NCBI RefSeq assembly: GCF_039655745.1
Contig: NZ_JBBYXI010000002.1
Coordinates: forward strand, 124,001-188,000
DNA: 64,000 nt
DNA from: Hohaiivirga grylli
Lineage (GTDB): Bacteria > Pseudomonadota > Alphaproteobacteria > Rhizobiales > Beijerinckiaceae
Direction of reading: 5' to 3'
The notes under the pieces: generated by a model
What the model was told of the DNA's origin: nothing
Database searches by the model: none
Seen by the model: only the letters and a program-made list of their open reading frames with translations
Made by a program: the position numbers and the translations under genes
Part shown: piece by piece, positions 1 through 6,856 of the stretch
Numbering within the stretch: the first letter of the stretch is position 1
Layout of the letters: each line of letters starts with the position of its first letter

Positions 1-80
1 CGGAGTAATTCTCCCTTGCTTTCGAGATAACCAACAAAATCTTGCAGATCATTAAAGCGGGGGAGAGTTCTATTTATCAA
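1..80 (-). CDS. ubiD: UbiD decarboxylase, N-terminal fragment
   Basis: A leftward frame open from base 80 to the window edge gives 26 residues containing NDLQDFVGYLESKGEL, which fits the N terminus of UbiD (E. coli begins with a similar N-D-L-R-D-F stretch and a GEL). UbiD decarboxylates 4-hydroxy-3-polyprenylbenzoate with prenylated FMN in ubiquinone synthesis. The in-frame start is a TTG at 80-78 with AGGAG about 13 bases upstream, a rather long gap. It is divergent from ubiTUV, which belongs to the same pathway and supports the call. Only about 5% of the protein is present, so active-site residues cannot be checked. Confidence 0.72.
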   Translation of the reverse strand, partial: MINRTLPRFNDLQDFVGYLESKGELL

Positions 81-138
81 TGATTTGACCTTTCTCCTGC
101 TAAACCAGAAAAACTAACCTGTTGGCTATGCTGCATTT

Positions 139-152
139 TTGAGGGAACTCAA
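139..152. promoter_or_regulatory. FNR/CRP-family palindrome upstream of ubiTUV
   Basis: The sequence TTGAGGGAACTCAA is a perfect inverted repeat (5-base arms, 4-base spacer) with the FNR-family core TTGA-N6-TCAA; it differs from the FNR consensus at the fifth base of each arm. Its centre (145.5) is about 40 bases upstream of the start expected from an AT-rich -10-like TATATT at 172-177, the class II activator geometry for the rightward ubiT operon. It could also act on the leftward ubiD. Binding by FnrL/FixK-type regulators is inferred. Confidence 0.65.
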
Positions 153-308
153 TGCAAAATGCTTCAAATAATATATTCCCGCAGGGTTGGATAACGTAAA
201 TGCGACAAATCGGCATCTGTCGGTTTTGCTCCAGTTGTCCCTAAGTCTTTTAAGATTGAGTCTTGAGATACTGGCTGTTCCCGGCCGGTTCCAGAGAAAG
301 TAATACCG

Positions 309-824
309 ATGAATACAGCCATACCGGTCATTCCACCTCTTGTTGCTTTGGGCATGCGGCCTTTGCCGTTGCTCCCGCTTCAACCGATATTGGCTGCGAT
401 CATTCATTCAGTTGTAAAGCGCCATCCAGATATCTTTGATCGCCTTGGGGAGCATGCGGATAAAAGTTATGGCTTGAACCCGACTGATTTACCCTTTGCG
501 TTTATCCTGAAGCCACAGAGTGGTAACCCCTCAGTCAAAGCTGTGCGGACATTGCCTGAGTGTCTGGATGTGCGCATCTCGGGCCCACTGGCAGGACTCA
601 TGGGCTTGCTTGACGGATCCTATGATGGAGACGCGCTTTTCTTTTCTCGGGATATCCTGATTGAAGGCGATATGGAAGCAACACTTGCGCTGAGAAATGC
701 CGTTGATGATGCCCAGATTGATCTGGTTGGTGAGATTACTGCACGTCTTGGCCCGCTGTCGAACCCGGCAGAAAGTATTGTACGCAAGCTGAAAGACAAC
801 CTGATGTCTTTTGGGAGGGCCTGA
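309..824 (+). CDS. ubiT: UbiT, SCP2-domain ubiquinone biosynthesis accessory factor
   Basis: 171 residues, close to E. coli UbiT (YhbT, 174). The centre has an SCP2 sterol-carrier fold (about residues 45-150) with the segment DVRISGPLAGLMGLLDG and a following region on substrate depth. UbiT is thought to bind the isoprenoid intermediates and is needed for oxygen-independent ubiquinone synthesis with UbiU and UbiV. ATG at 309 has a GAGAAAG about 8 bases upstream. The stop is one base before the ubiU GTG, so the two are translationally linked. Identity rests strongly on the ubiT-ubiU-ubiV gene order. Confidence 0.88.
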   Translation: MNTAIPVIPPLVALGMRPLPLLPLQPILAAIIHSVVKRHPDIFDRLGEHADKSYGLNPTDLPFAFILKPQSGNPSVKAVRTLPECLDVRISGPLAGLMGLLDGSYDGDALFFSRDILIEGDMEATLALRNAVDDAQIDLVGEITARLGPLSNPAESIVRKLKDNLMSFGRA

Positions 825-825
825 C

Positions 826-1803
826 GTGGAACTGATCTGCCCTGCCGGAACGCCGGCTGCTTTACGCGTTGCAGTTGATGCTGGTGCTGATGCTGTCTAC
901 TGCGGCTATCGTGATGAGACGAATGCGCGAAACTTTCCCGGTCTGAATTTCAGCCGTGAGGAGTTGAAAGACGGTATTGCTTATGCACATGCCCATAATT
1001 CAACGGTTTATGTTGCCATCAATACGTTTCCCCGGGCTGGTGCTCTTGAACTGTGGCATCAGGCTGTTGACGATGCTGTTGCGTTAAAAGCAGATGCCAT
1101 CATTCTGGCTGATGTTGGTTTGCTGGCTTATGCAGCTGAGAAACATCCGCATCAAAGACTGCATCTTTCCGTGCAGGCGGCTGCCTCCAATCCCGATGCT
1201 ATCCGGTTTTATGTTGAAGCATTTGGAGTGAAGCGTGTGGTGTTGCCACGTGTCCTGAGTGTGCCGGAGATTAAATCAATCTGCCAGAATATTACCTGTG
1301 AAACAGAGGTTTTTGTTTTTGGTGGTCTTTGTGTCATGGCTGAGGGCCGCTGTTCTCTTTCATCTTATGCCACAGGCAAATCTCCAAACATGAATGGCGT
1401 CTGCTCGCCTGCAAGTCATGTTACATATCGGGAAGATCGTTCCGGTATGGTCTCGCGGCTGGGGGATTTTACTATTAATAAGTTCGCCAAAAACGAAGCG
1501 GCTGCCTATCCGACCCTGTGTAAGGGGCGTTTTGTAACGGAGCAGGGCTCTGGTTATCTGTTTGAAGACCCGGTCAGTCTTGATGCATCTGATCTGCTGC
1601 CAGGGTTAAAGGATGCTGGTGTAACCTCGCTCAAGATTGAAGGGCGGCAACGTGGTCGCGCTTATATTGAAGGTGTTGTCCGTTACTTCAGGCAGGCCGT
1701 TGAAGATCTGGATGCAGGGCGTGCGATTCAGACAGCGGGCCTGATGCAGATGACCGAAGGCCAGACGACAACAGTTGGTGCTTATCGGAAGACGTGGCGT
1801 TAA
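826..1803 (+). CDS. ubiU: UbiU, peptidase-U32-like oxygen-independent ubiquinone hydroxylase subunit
   Basis: Start GTG at 826 is chosen over an upstream TTG at 811: GGGAGG lies 7 bases before it, and the protein then begins MELICPAG like E. coli UbiU. With this start the four cysteines fall at 169, 176, 193 and 232, the positions of the E. coli 4Fe-4S ligands. Peptidase U32 fold, 325 residues; motifs ADAVYCG, RNFPGLNF, GGLCVMAEGRC, YPTLCKGR and SLKIEGRQR. UbiU and UbiV form a heterodimer that hydroxylates the quinone ring without oxygen. It follows ubiT by one base and abuts ubiV. Confidence 0.95.
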   Translation: MELICPAGTPAALRVAVDAGADAVYCGYRDETNARNFPGLNFSREELKDGIAYAHAHNSTVYVAINTFPRAGALELWHQAVDDAVALKADAIILADVGLLAYAAEKHPHQRLHLSVQAAASNPDAIRFYVEAFGVKRVVLPRVLSVPEIKSICQNITCETEVFVFGGLCVMAEGRCSLSSYATGKSPNMNGVCSPASHVTYREDRSGMVSRLGDFTINKFAKNEAAAYPTLCKGRFVTEQGSGYLFEDPVSLDASDLLPGLKDAGVTSLKIEGRQRGRAYIEGVVRYFRQAVEDLDAGRAIQTAGLMQMTEGQTTTVGAYRKTWR

Positions 1804-1815
1804 ATGGAACAGAAT

Positions 1816-2733
1816 ATGAAACTTACCCTTGGCCCTGTACAGTTCCATTGGGAGCCGGAAGAATGGCGCGATTTCTATTTCCGTATTGCAGATGAATCTC
1901 CCTTTGACACGGTTGTCACGGGAGAGGTGGTCTGTTCAAAACGCAAGCCGTTCTACGATCAATATCTGCCGGAAGTTATTGAGCGTCTCAAGGCTGCCGG
2001 CAAGGAAGTCTATCTTGGCTCACTATTGCTCGTCACATTAGAGCGTGAGCGGCGCCAGACACTGGAACTGATCGAGCAAAGCGGTGTTCCTGTTGAGGTT
2101 AATGACCTGACGTGCCTTGCCAGTATGCAGGGAAAAAGCCACGCAATTGGCCCGTATATTAATACCTATAATGAGGCAACAGCTGCTTATTTCGCCAGAA
2201 ATGGCGCAACGCGTATCTGCCTGCCGCCAGAGCTGCCGGCAACATCTGTTGCGACAATTGTCCAAAATGCTCCGGAGGTTGCTATAGAGGTCTTTGCTTT
2301 TGGACGCCTGCCACTTGCAATTTCTGCACGCTGTTATCATGCACGTCTGCACAAATTATCAAAAGACAATTGTAAATTTGTCTGCAACCAAGATCCGGAT
2401 GGTCTGACCGTTGACACAATGGATGGTGAGCATTTTCTTGCGATGAACGGCGTACAGACCATGTCGTTCACTGTTTCCAATTTACTGGGAGAGGCAAAAG
2501 ACTTGGAGAGGATGGGCGTAAAATCGCTGCGTTTATCGCCCCAGCATTGCGACATGGTTGAGGTTGCCAGAATATTCAGGGATACACTTGACGGCAAAAC
2601 AAGTGTTGAAGATGGACAGACCAAGCTGAAGGCGATTTATCCTGAGGCTTCATTCAGTAATGGATTTTCCCATGGCTCATCTGGTTCTAAATGGGTATCT
2701 GAACGGCTGGAAGATCAGATGGGCGCTGTCTGA
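1816..2733 (+). CDS. ubiV: UbiV, peptidase-U32-like partner of UbiU
   Basis: Second U32 protein of the UbiU-UbiV pair. From ATG 1816 it begins MKLTLGPVQFHW, aligning with the start of E. coli UbiV; an in-frame ATG directly after the ubiU stop (1804) would add four residues and cannot be excluded. Cysteines for the 4Fe-4S cluster are in GEVVCSKRK (residue 40) and in the C-rich stretch with ARCYHAR, DNCK and VCNQ. About 305 residues. It is last in ubiTUV; no terminator is visible before the next gene. Confidence 0.93.
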   Translation: MKLTLGPVQFHWEPEEWRDFYFRIADESPFDTVVTGEVVCSKRKPFYDQYLPEVIERLKAAGKEVYLGSLLLVTLERERRQTLELIEQSGVPVEVNDLTCLASMQGKSHAIGPYINTYNEATAAYFARNGATRICLPPELPATSVATIVQNAPEVAIEVFAFGRLPLAISARCYHARLHKLSKDNCKFVCNQDPDGLTVDTMDGEHFLAMNGVQTMSFTVSNLLGEAKDLERMGVKSLRLSPQHCDMVEVARIFRDTLDGKTSVEDGQTKLKAIYPEASFSNGFSHGSSGSKWVSERLEDQMGAV

Positions 2734-2870
2734 GTATTAAGCTAACTTGATTTAAATACAGGTATATTTATACTGCGCGCTGTTGAATGAGATGGAAGCG
2801 TGGATGACGGCACCATGATGTGCCAGTCAGAACGCATATTATCGCACGCTTCCGAATAATTAGGTGATTT

Positions 2871-4346
2871 ATGTTTATCAGTAAACGGTGGTTGAACTTA
2901 GCCATCGTCTCAAGTGCTCTTTTTCTTATTGTTGTTGATATTACAGTGCTTTATACGGCACTCCCACGCATCACACATGATTTGTCTGCAACCGCATCCG
3001 AGAAACTCTGGATTGTGAACGCCTATGGCCTCGTTGTTGCTGGGCTCCTGCCGGGAACAGGCTCGCTAAGTGATCGTGTCGGACACCGGCGCATGTTTCT
3101 GATTGGTCTGGTTATATTTGGCTTTGCGTCAATTATGGCAGCCTATGCTTTTAATCCGGAAATTCTGATCATTGCCCGGGTTGTTCTGGCAATTGGTGCT
3201 GCGGTTATGATGCCCGCTACCCTTTCAATTATCCGTCTGACTTTCAAAAGTGAGCAGGAGCAATCTGTTGCATTTGGTATCTGGTCATCTGTTGCTTCCG
3301 GTGGAGCTGCAATCGGGCCAGTATTTGGCGGTTTTCTGCTAAGTTATTTCTGGTGGGGTTCTGTCTTTCTGGTCAATGTTCCGGTTGTGATTATTGCATT
3401 TGTAATGACGCTATGGATTGTGCCTGAACATCAGGGAAACAAGCAGCGCAAGTGGGATATGGTCAGCTCTTTCCAGATTATGATCACACTTGTTGCGCTG
3501 GTCTATCTGATCAAAGCCATTGGTATGGGCAATGCCTCATCACTCACAATCATAGCTTCCGCAGGTATCTTTCTGTTTGCTGGTAGCCTGTTCCTTATGC
3601 GGCAGAGAAAATCTGAAGAACGATTGATTGATGCTTCGCTGTTTTGCGATGTTCGGTTTACAGCCGGTGTCGGCGCTGCTCTGATGGCTTCACTGGCGAT
3701 GTCTGGTGTTGAGCTTGTCTTTACGCAGCGGTTGCAGCTTGTACTGGAGCTGACACCGTTACAGGCCGGGTTTGTTATTTTGCCGCTTCCTATAGCCGCT
3801 TTCGTTGCTGGGCCACTCAGTGGATATCTGATGACGAGGCTTGGCGGCCTGTTCATTATGTGGAGCGGCCTGTTAGTGACCGCTTTAGGGCTGCTTATCT
3901 TATGGATGACTTATGATGGTTATATGGTCGGGCAGGCGCTTGCGATGCTGATCCTTGGCTTTGGGATTGGTGCCGCAATGACAGCGGCGTCAGGGTCCAT
4001 CATGATGTATGCACCAAAGGATAAGGCTGGAATGGCTGCATCCGTTCAGGAAGTATCCTTCGAGTTTGGCGGGGCCCTCGGTATCGCTATTCTTGGAAGC
4101 CTGATGACGGCGTTCTACTCGGCCTCGCTGACCCTATCCAATGCGGGAGCAATATCAGCGAAAGTCTTTGACAGTCTTGATCAGGCGCTAATGATTTCAG
4201 AAACGCTGGATACTGATATGGCAGAGACGCTTTTGCGCGAGGCAAGAGGAGCTTTTGATGCCTCGTTTTCGCTGGTTATTATTGTCGCTCTAGGTCTGAC
4301 AGTCATTACGGCTTGTGCTGTTATGTGGGCTGCAAGAAGACAATAA
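2871..4346 (+). CDS. MFS multidrug exporter, DHA2 (14-TM) family
   Basis: 491 residues, strongly hydrophobic throughout, the usual size of 14-helix EmrB/QacA/SmvA-type drug:proton antiporters. Family motifs include DITVLYTALPRI in helix 1 (acidic D within TM1), LWIVNAYGLVVAGLLPGTG, and motif A GSLSDRVGHRRMF between helices 2 and 3. Closest in flavour to SmvA/QacA exporters of cationic biocides, but the substrate cannot be read from sequence. Start ATG 2871 has GGTGA upstream. Monocistronic between ubiV and a bidirectional terminator shared with sodB. Confidence 0.85.
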   Translation: MFISKRWLNLAIVSSALFLIVVDITVLYTALPRITHDLSATASEKLWIVNAYGLVVAGLLPGTGSLSDRVGHRRMFLIGLVIFGFASIMAAYAFNPEILIIARVVLAIGAAVMMPATLSIIRLTFKSEQEQSVAFGIWSSVASGGAAIGPVFGGFLLSYFWWGSVFLVNVPVVIIAFVMTLWIVPEHQGNKQRKWDMVSSFQIMITLVALVYLIKAIGMGNASSLTIIASAGIFLFAGSLFLMRQRKSEERLIDASLFCDVRFTAGVGAALMASLAMSGVELVFTQRLQLVLELTPLQAGFVILPLPIAAFVAGPLSGYLMTRLGGLFIMWSGLLVTALGLLILWMTYDGYMVGQALAMLILGFGIGAAMTAASGSIMMYAPKDKAGMAASVQEVSFEFGGALGIAILGSLMTAFYSASLTLSNAGAISAKVFDSLDQALMISETLDTDMAETLLREARGAFDASFSLVIIVALGLTVITACAVMWAARRQ

Positions 4347-4375
4347 AAAAGGGGCGGAAATCCGCCCCTTTTAAA
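4347..4375. terminator. Bidirectional terminator between MFS exporter and sodB
   Basis: GGGGCGGA (4351-4358) pairs with TCCGCCCC (4361-4368), flanked by an A-run on the left and TTTT on the right, so it can end both the rightward exporter transcript and the leftward sodB transcript. Confidence 0.9.
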
Positions 4376-4389
4376 AAATGAAATAGCTA

Positions 4390-4989
4390 TTAGCGTGTAG
4401 CTTCAGCAAACATCTTTTCAACGTATTCCCAGTTCACGAGGCTATCAAGGAAAGCCTTGATGTAGTCTGCGCGACGGTTGCGGTAATCAATGTAGTAGGA
4501 GTGTTCCCATACGTCGCAACCGAGAATTGGCTTTGCACCATGGACAAGCGGATTTTCACCGTTGGCTGTCTTCATGATTGTGAGTTTGCCATCTTTGACA
4601 GCAAGCCATGCCCAGCCAGAACCAAACTGGCCAACACCAGCCTGCGTGAAATCTTCCTTCATCTTTTCGACAGAGCCAAGATCCGAGATAATTTTCTTTT
4701 CAAGAGCGCCAGGAATTGCACCACCACCATTTGGCTTCATCCACTGCCAGAAGTGCAGGTGGTTATAATGCTGACCGACATTGTTGAAGAGAGCCTGATT
4801 TTTACCGAATGAACCAACAACGATCTCTTCAAGACTTTTGCCTTCAAGGCCGGAGTCCTTCAGCAGGGTATTACCTGTATTAACATAGGCGGCATGATGC
4901 TTGTCATGGTGGAACTCAAGTGTTTCCTTAGACATGAATGGCTGAAGAGCGTCATAAGCATATGGAAGGTCTGGAAGTGTAAAGGCCAT
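4390..4989 (-). CDS. sodB: Superoxide dismutase, Fe-type
   Basis: 199 residues from ATG 4989, chosen because AAAGGAG lies 6 bases upstream and the product begins MAFTLPDLPYAYDAL; an upstream in-frame start would add a non-conserved tail. Metal ligands are visible: His27 (EFHHDKHH), His77 (QHYNHLHFW), and Asp/His in CDVWEHSYYIDY. Gln73 in NNVGQHYNH sits at the position where iron enzymes carry the active-site Gln, whereas Mn enzymes usually carry it from the later Gly/Gln site, so Fe or cambialistic use is likely. Converts superoxide to peroxide and oxygen in the cytoplasm. Confidence 0.93.
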   Translation of the reverse strand: MAFTLPDLPYAYDALQPFMSKETLEFHHDKHHAAYVNTGNTLLKDSGLEGKSLEEIVVGSFGKNQALFNNVGQHYNHLHFWQWMKPNGGGAIPGALEKKIISDLGSVEKMKEDFTQAGVGQFGSGWAWLAVKDGKLTIMKTANGENPLVHGAKPILGCDVWEHSYYIDYRNRRADYIKAFLDSLVNWEYVEKMFAEATR

Positions 4990-5364
4990 GGGAAACTCCT
5001 TTGAGAAATAGACCAGATAGGCATTTAAAAATTTATAGCCGGCTAGATATAGCATAAGCTACGAATATATATAATGCGACTATAGAGAGCCTGCTTCTAA
5101 GGTAAATTTTTAATGCAAGCACCAAAAATAATGCAGACTCACTTACATCCGATCTTTAGATTCTAGGCATATATTTTGGCGAGCAAGTGACAATTCACAC
5201 GGGAAATCGTTCCTGGCTTTCCTGCTTTAGGCAGGAAATGGCAGAATTTCAGGGGAATACGGCTTGTTATGCTTAACAAAAAGTTAAAGTTCGCTTGCAT
5301 TCATATTGTATGGAGAACTAGTATCACGCCGATTCATTAAGGAAGTTCCGGCTTCGGGTGGCAT
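4990..5364. other. Intergenic region between sodB and acidic membrane protein gene
   Basis: 375 bases without a credible gene. The left part is AT-rich and must hold the leftward sodB promoter. At 5218-5238 an 8-base perfect inverted repeat, TTTCCTGC / GCAGGAAA with a 5-base loop, lies about 125 bases upstream of the next rightward gene; it has no T-run and could be an operator or leader hairpin. Confidence 0.5.
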
Positions 5365-6216
5365 ATGTTTATTGCTTTAGCGACTATTCTTTACATAAGC
5401 TCTTTTGCTGCTTTTGGCAGCGGAGCTTATATCTTTTTTGTCATTCTCGGATATGGCAAGTTTTATCTTGAGCAGGATCTCGCCAGTTTTCTGACTGGTT
5501 TTGGGCTGATGATGTTCGCGCTGGTCATGTTTGGTATGGCAACGCTTATTCTTTGCTTCGATAAGCTCGGTAAAATTGTCAAAACCGTTGCTGCACAAAA
5601 TCAGATGAATGTTACCGCGGTTACAGCTGCCAATTCTGCAGTTCAAAGTGAGCCGCTTGATATTCCGGTTTATGATTATCTGAGGCCGACCCAACCCGTC
5701 AGTAATGGTGTTTCTGATTTTGAGTATCCTGCCTCTTCATATAGCGATGAGCAGGTTACTGAGAAAGCAGACGAGGTCTCCCAGCCTCTGGAAGAGACTA
5801 TCGTTGCTGAAGAGAGTCTTGCTGTAGAAACTGAATCTTCGATTGAACCTAAAGTCAGAGAAAGTGCATTTGGCTTTTATTCATATTCACGCGAAGACGA
5901 TGTTCGTGAAAATGAACCTGAAATTCGTGATGTTGGAACACAGGCAGTTGAAGCCGCTGCTTTGGAAGAAACGGATGTTTCTGAAGAGCCTGTCATCAGC
6001 GAAGCTGCTGTAGAGGAAGATACACCTGTTGCGGCGGCTGAAAGTGCGAAAGCTGATGAAGCTGTAACAGTCATCGGTAGCTATGAATCTGGTGGAAACC
6101 GTTATGTCATGTATTCTGACGGCTCAATTGAGGCTCATCTGCCAACAGGGCTGCGCACGTTTAACTCCCTCAATGAGCTGAAGCAGTTCGTTAGCGGGAG
6201 TGCCGTTTCAGCCTGA
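5365..6216 (+). CDS. Unrecognised membrane-anchored acidic protein
   Basis: 283 residues. Two hydrophobic segments (about residues 3-28 and 35-67) are followed by a long low-complexity stretch rich in Glu, Ala, Val and Ser (about 95-235), and a compact C-terminal region (about 236-283) with VIGSYESGGNRYVMYSDGS followed by a leucine-containing end. The layout suggests two membrane helices, a flexible cytoplasmic linker and a small globular tip. Function unknown to me. ATG 5365 lacks a strong Shine-Dalgarno (GGTGG nearby). It stands alone, ending in a bidirectional terminator. Confidence 0.75.
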   Translation: MFIALATILYISSFAAFGSGAYIFFVILGYGKFYLEQDLASFLTGFGLMMFALVMFGMATLILCFDKLGKIVKTVAAQNQMNVTAVTAANSAVQSEPLDIPVYDYLRPTQPVSNGVSDFEYPASSYSDEQVTEKADEVSQPLEETIVAEESLAVETESSIEPKVRESAFGFYSYSREDDVRENEPEIRDVGTQAVEAAALEETDVSEEPVISEAAVEEDTPVAAAESAKADEAVTVIGSYESGGNRYVMYSDGSIEAHLPTGLRTFNSLNELKQFVSGSAVSA

Positions 6217-6234
6217 TATCAGGCAAATAGAGAT

Positions 6235-6264
6235 AAAAAACCGCACCTGAGAGTGCGGTTTTTT
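6235..6264. terminator. Bidirectional terminator
   Basis: A-run, CCGCAC, six-base loop, GTGCGG, T-run. It sits between convergent genes ending at 6216 and 6278 and can serve both strands. Confidence 0.9.
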
Positions 6265-6277
6265 ATTAGTAGCATCT

Positions 6278-6829
6278 TTATTTTATTAGAGCAGAAAGCG
6301 TTTTGAATTCAGGCGTTCCTGCTTTTTCAAGCCATTCAAAGACAACCATTTCGGTCGTCACCCATCGTCCGCCTGCTGCAATGAACCTTTCACGGGCTGC
6401 ATCAATGCTGGCTTGCGTTCTGCTTGAGACGGCATCTGAAACCATAAAGACATCATATCCTGCCTCAAGAGCATCCAGAGCGGTCTGTAAAACGCATATG
6501 TGTGTTTCTGCGCCTGTTATAATCAGTTGGTGACGGTCTGCTTCATTATTGGTTTCAAGCACGTCATGAAATTTTTCTTCACGGAATGCTGAGAAAGTTA
6601 TCTTTTCAATGATGTCCTCCGCCGGGATACGCTCCCTTAGAGGGGCAATCGTCAGCCCAAGCCCCTTGGGGTATTGCTCGGATACTGTGACAGGGATTTT
6701 AAGCATATGGGCAGCTTCAACCAGAATAGCAGCATTTCTAATGACCTGCTCCACATTCTGTACAACGGGCATGAGCCGTTCCTGAAAATCAATCAGCAGA
6801 AGATGAGAGTTTTGTGCTTTCAATGGCAT
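6278..6829 (-). CDS. Isochorismatase-family cysteine hydrolase
   Basis: 183 residues with the isochorismatase-like hydrolase fold: catalytic Asp in LLLIDFQERL, a lysine in SEQYPKGLG (about residue 55), and nucleophilic Cys in GAETHICVLQTALD (about residue 114). This resembles the YcaC-like group of unknown amidohydrolase substrate rather than a siderophore enzyme; no siderophore genes are near. AAGGAT lies a few bases before ATG 6829. It follows the oligopeptidase B gene by 27 bases on the same strand and is probably cotranscribed. Confidence 0.85.
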   Translation of the reverse strand: MPLKAQNSHLLLIDFQERLMPVVQNVEQVIRNAAILVEAAHMLKIPVTVSEQYPKGLGLTIAPLRERIPAEDIIEKITFSAFREEKFHDVLETNNEADRHQLIITGAETHICVLQTALDALEAGYDVFMVSDAVSSRTQASIDAARERFIAAGGRWVTTEMVVFEWLEKAGTPEFKTLSALIK

Positions 6830-6856
6830 ATTGATATCCTTGATTGATGGCCCTGC

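Noticed and set aside
811..825. TTG at 811 as ubiU start
   Set aside because: GTG 826 has the Shine-Dalgarno and puts all four cluster cysteines at the E. coli positions.
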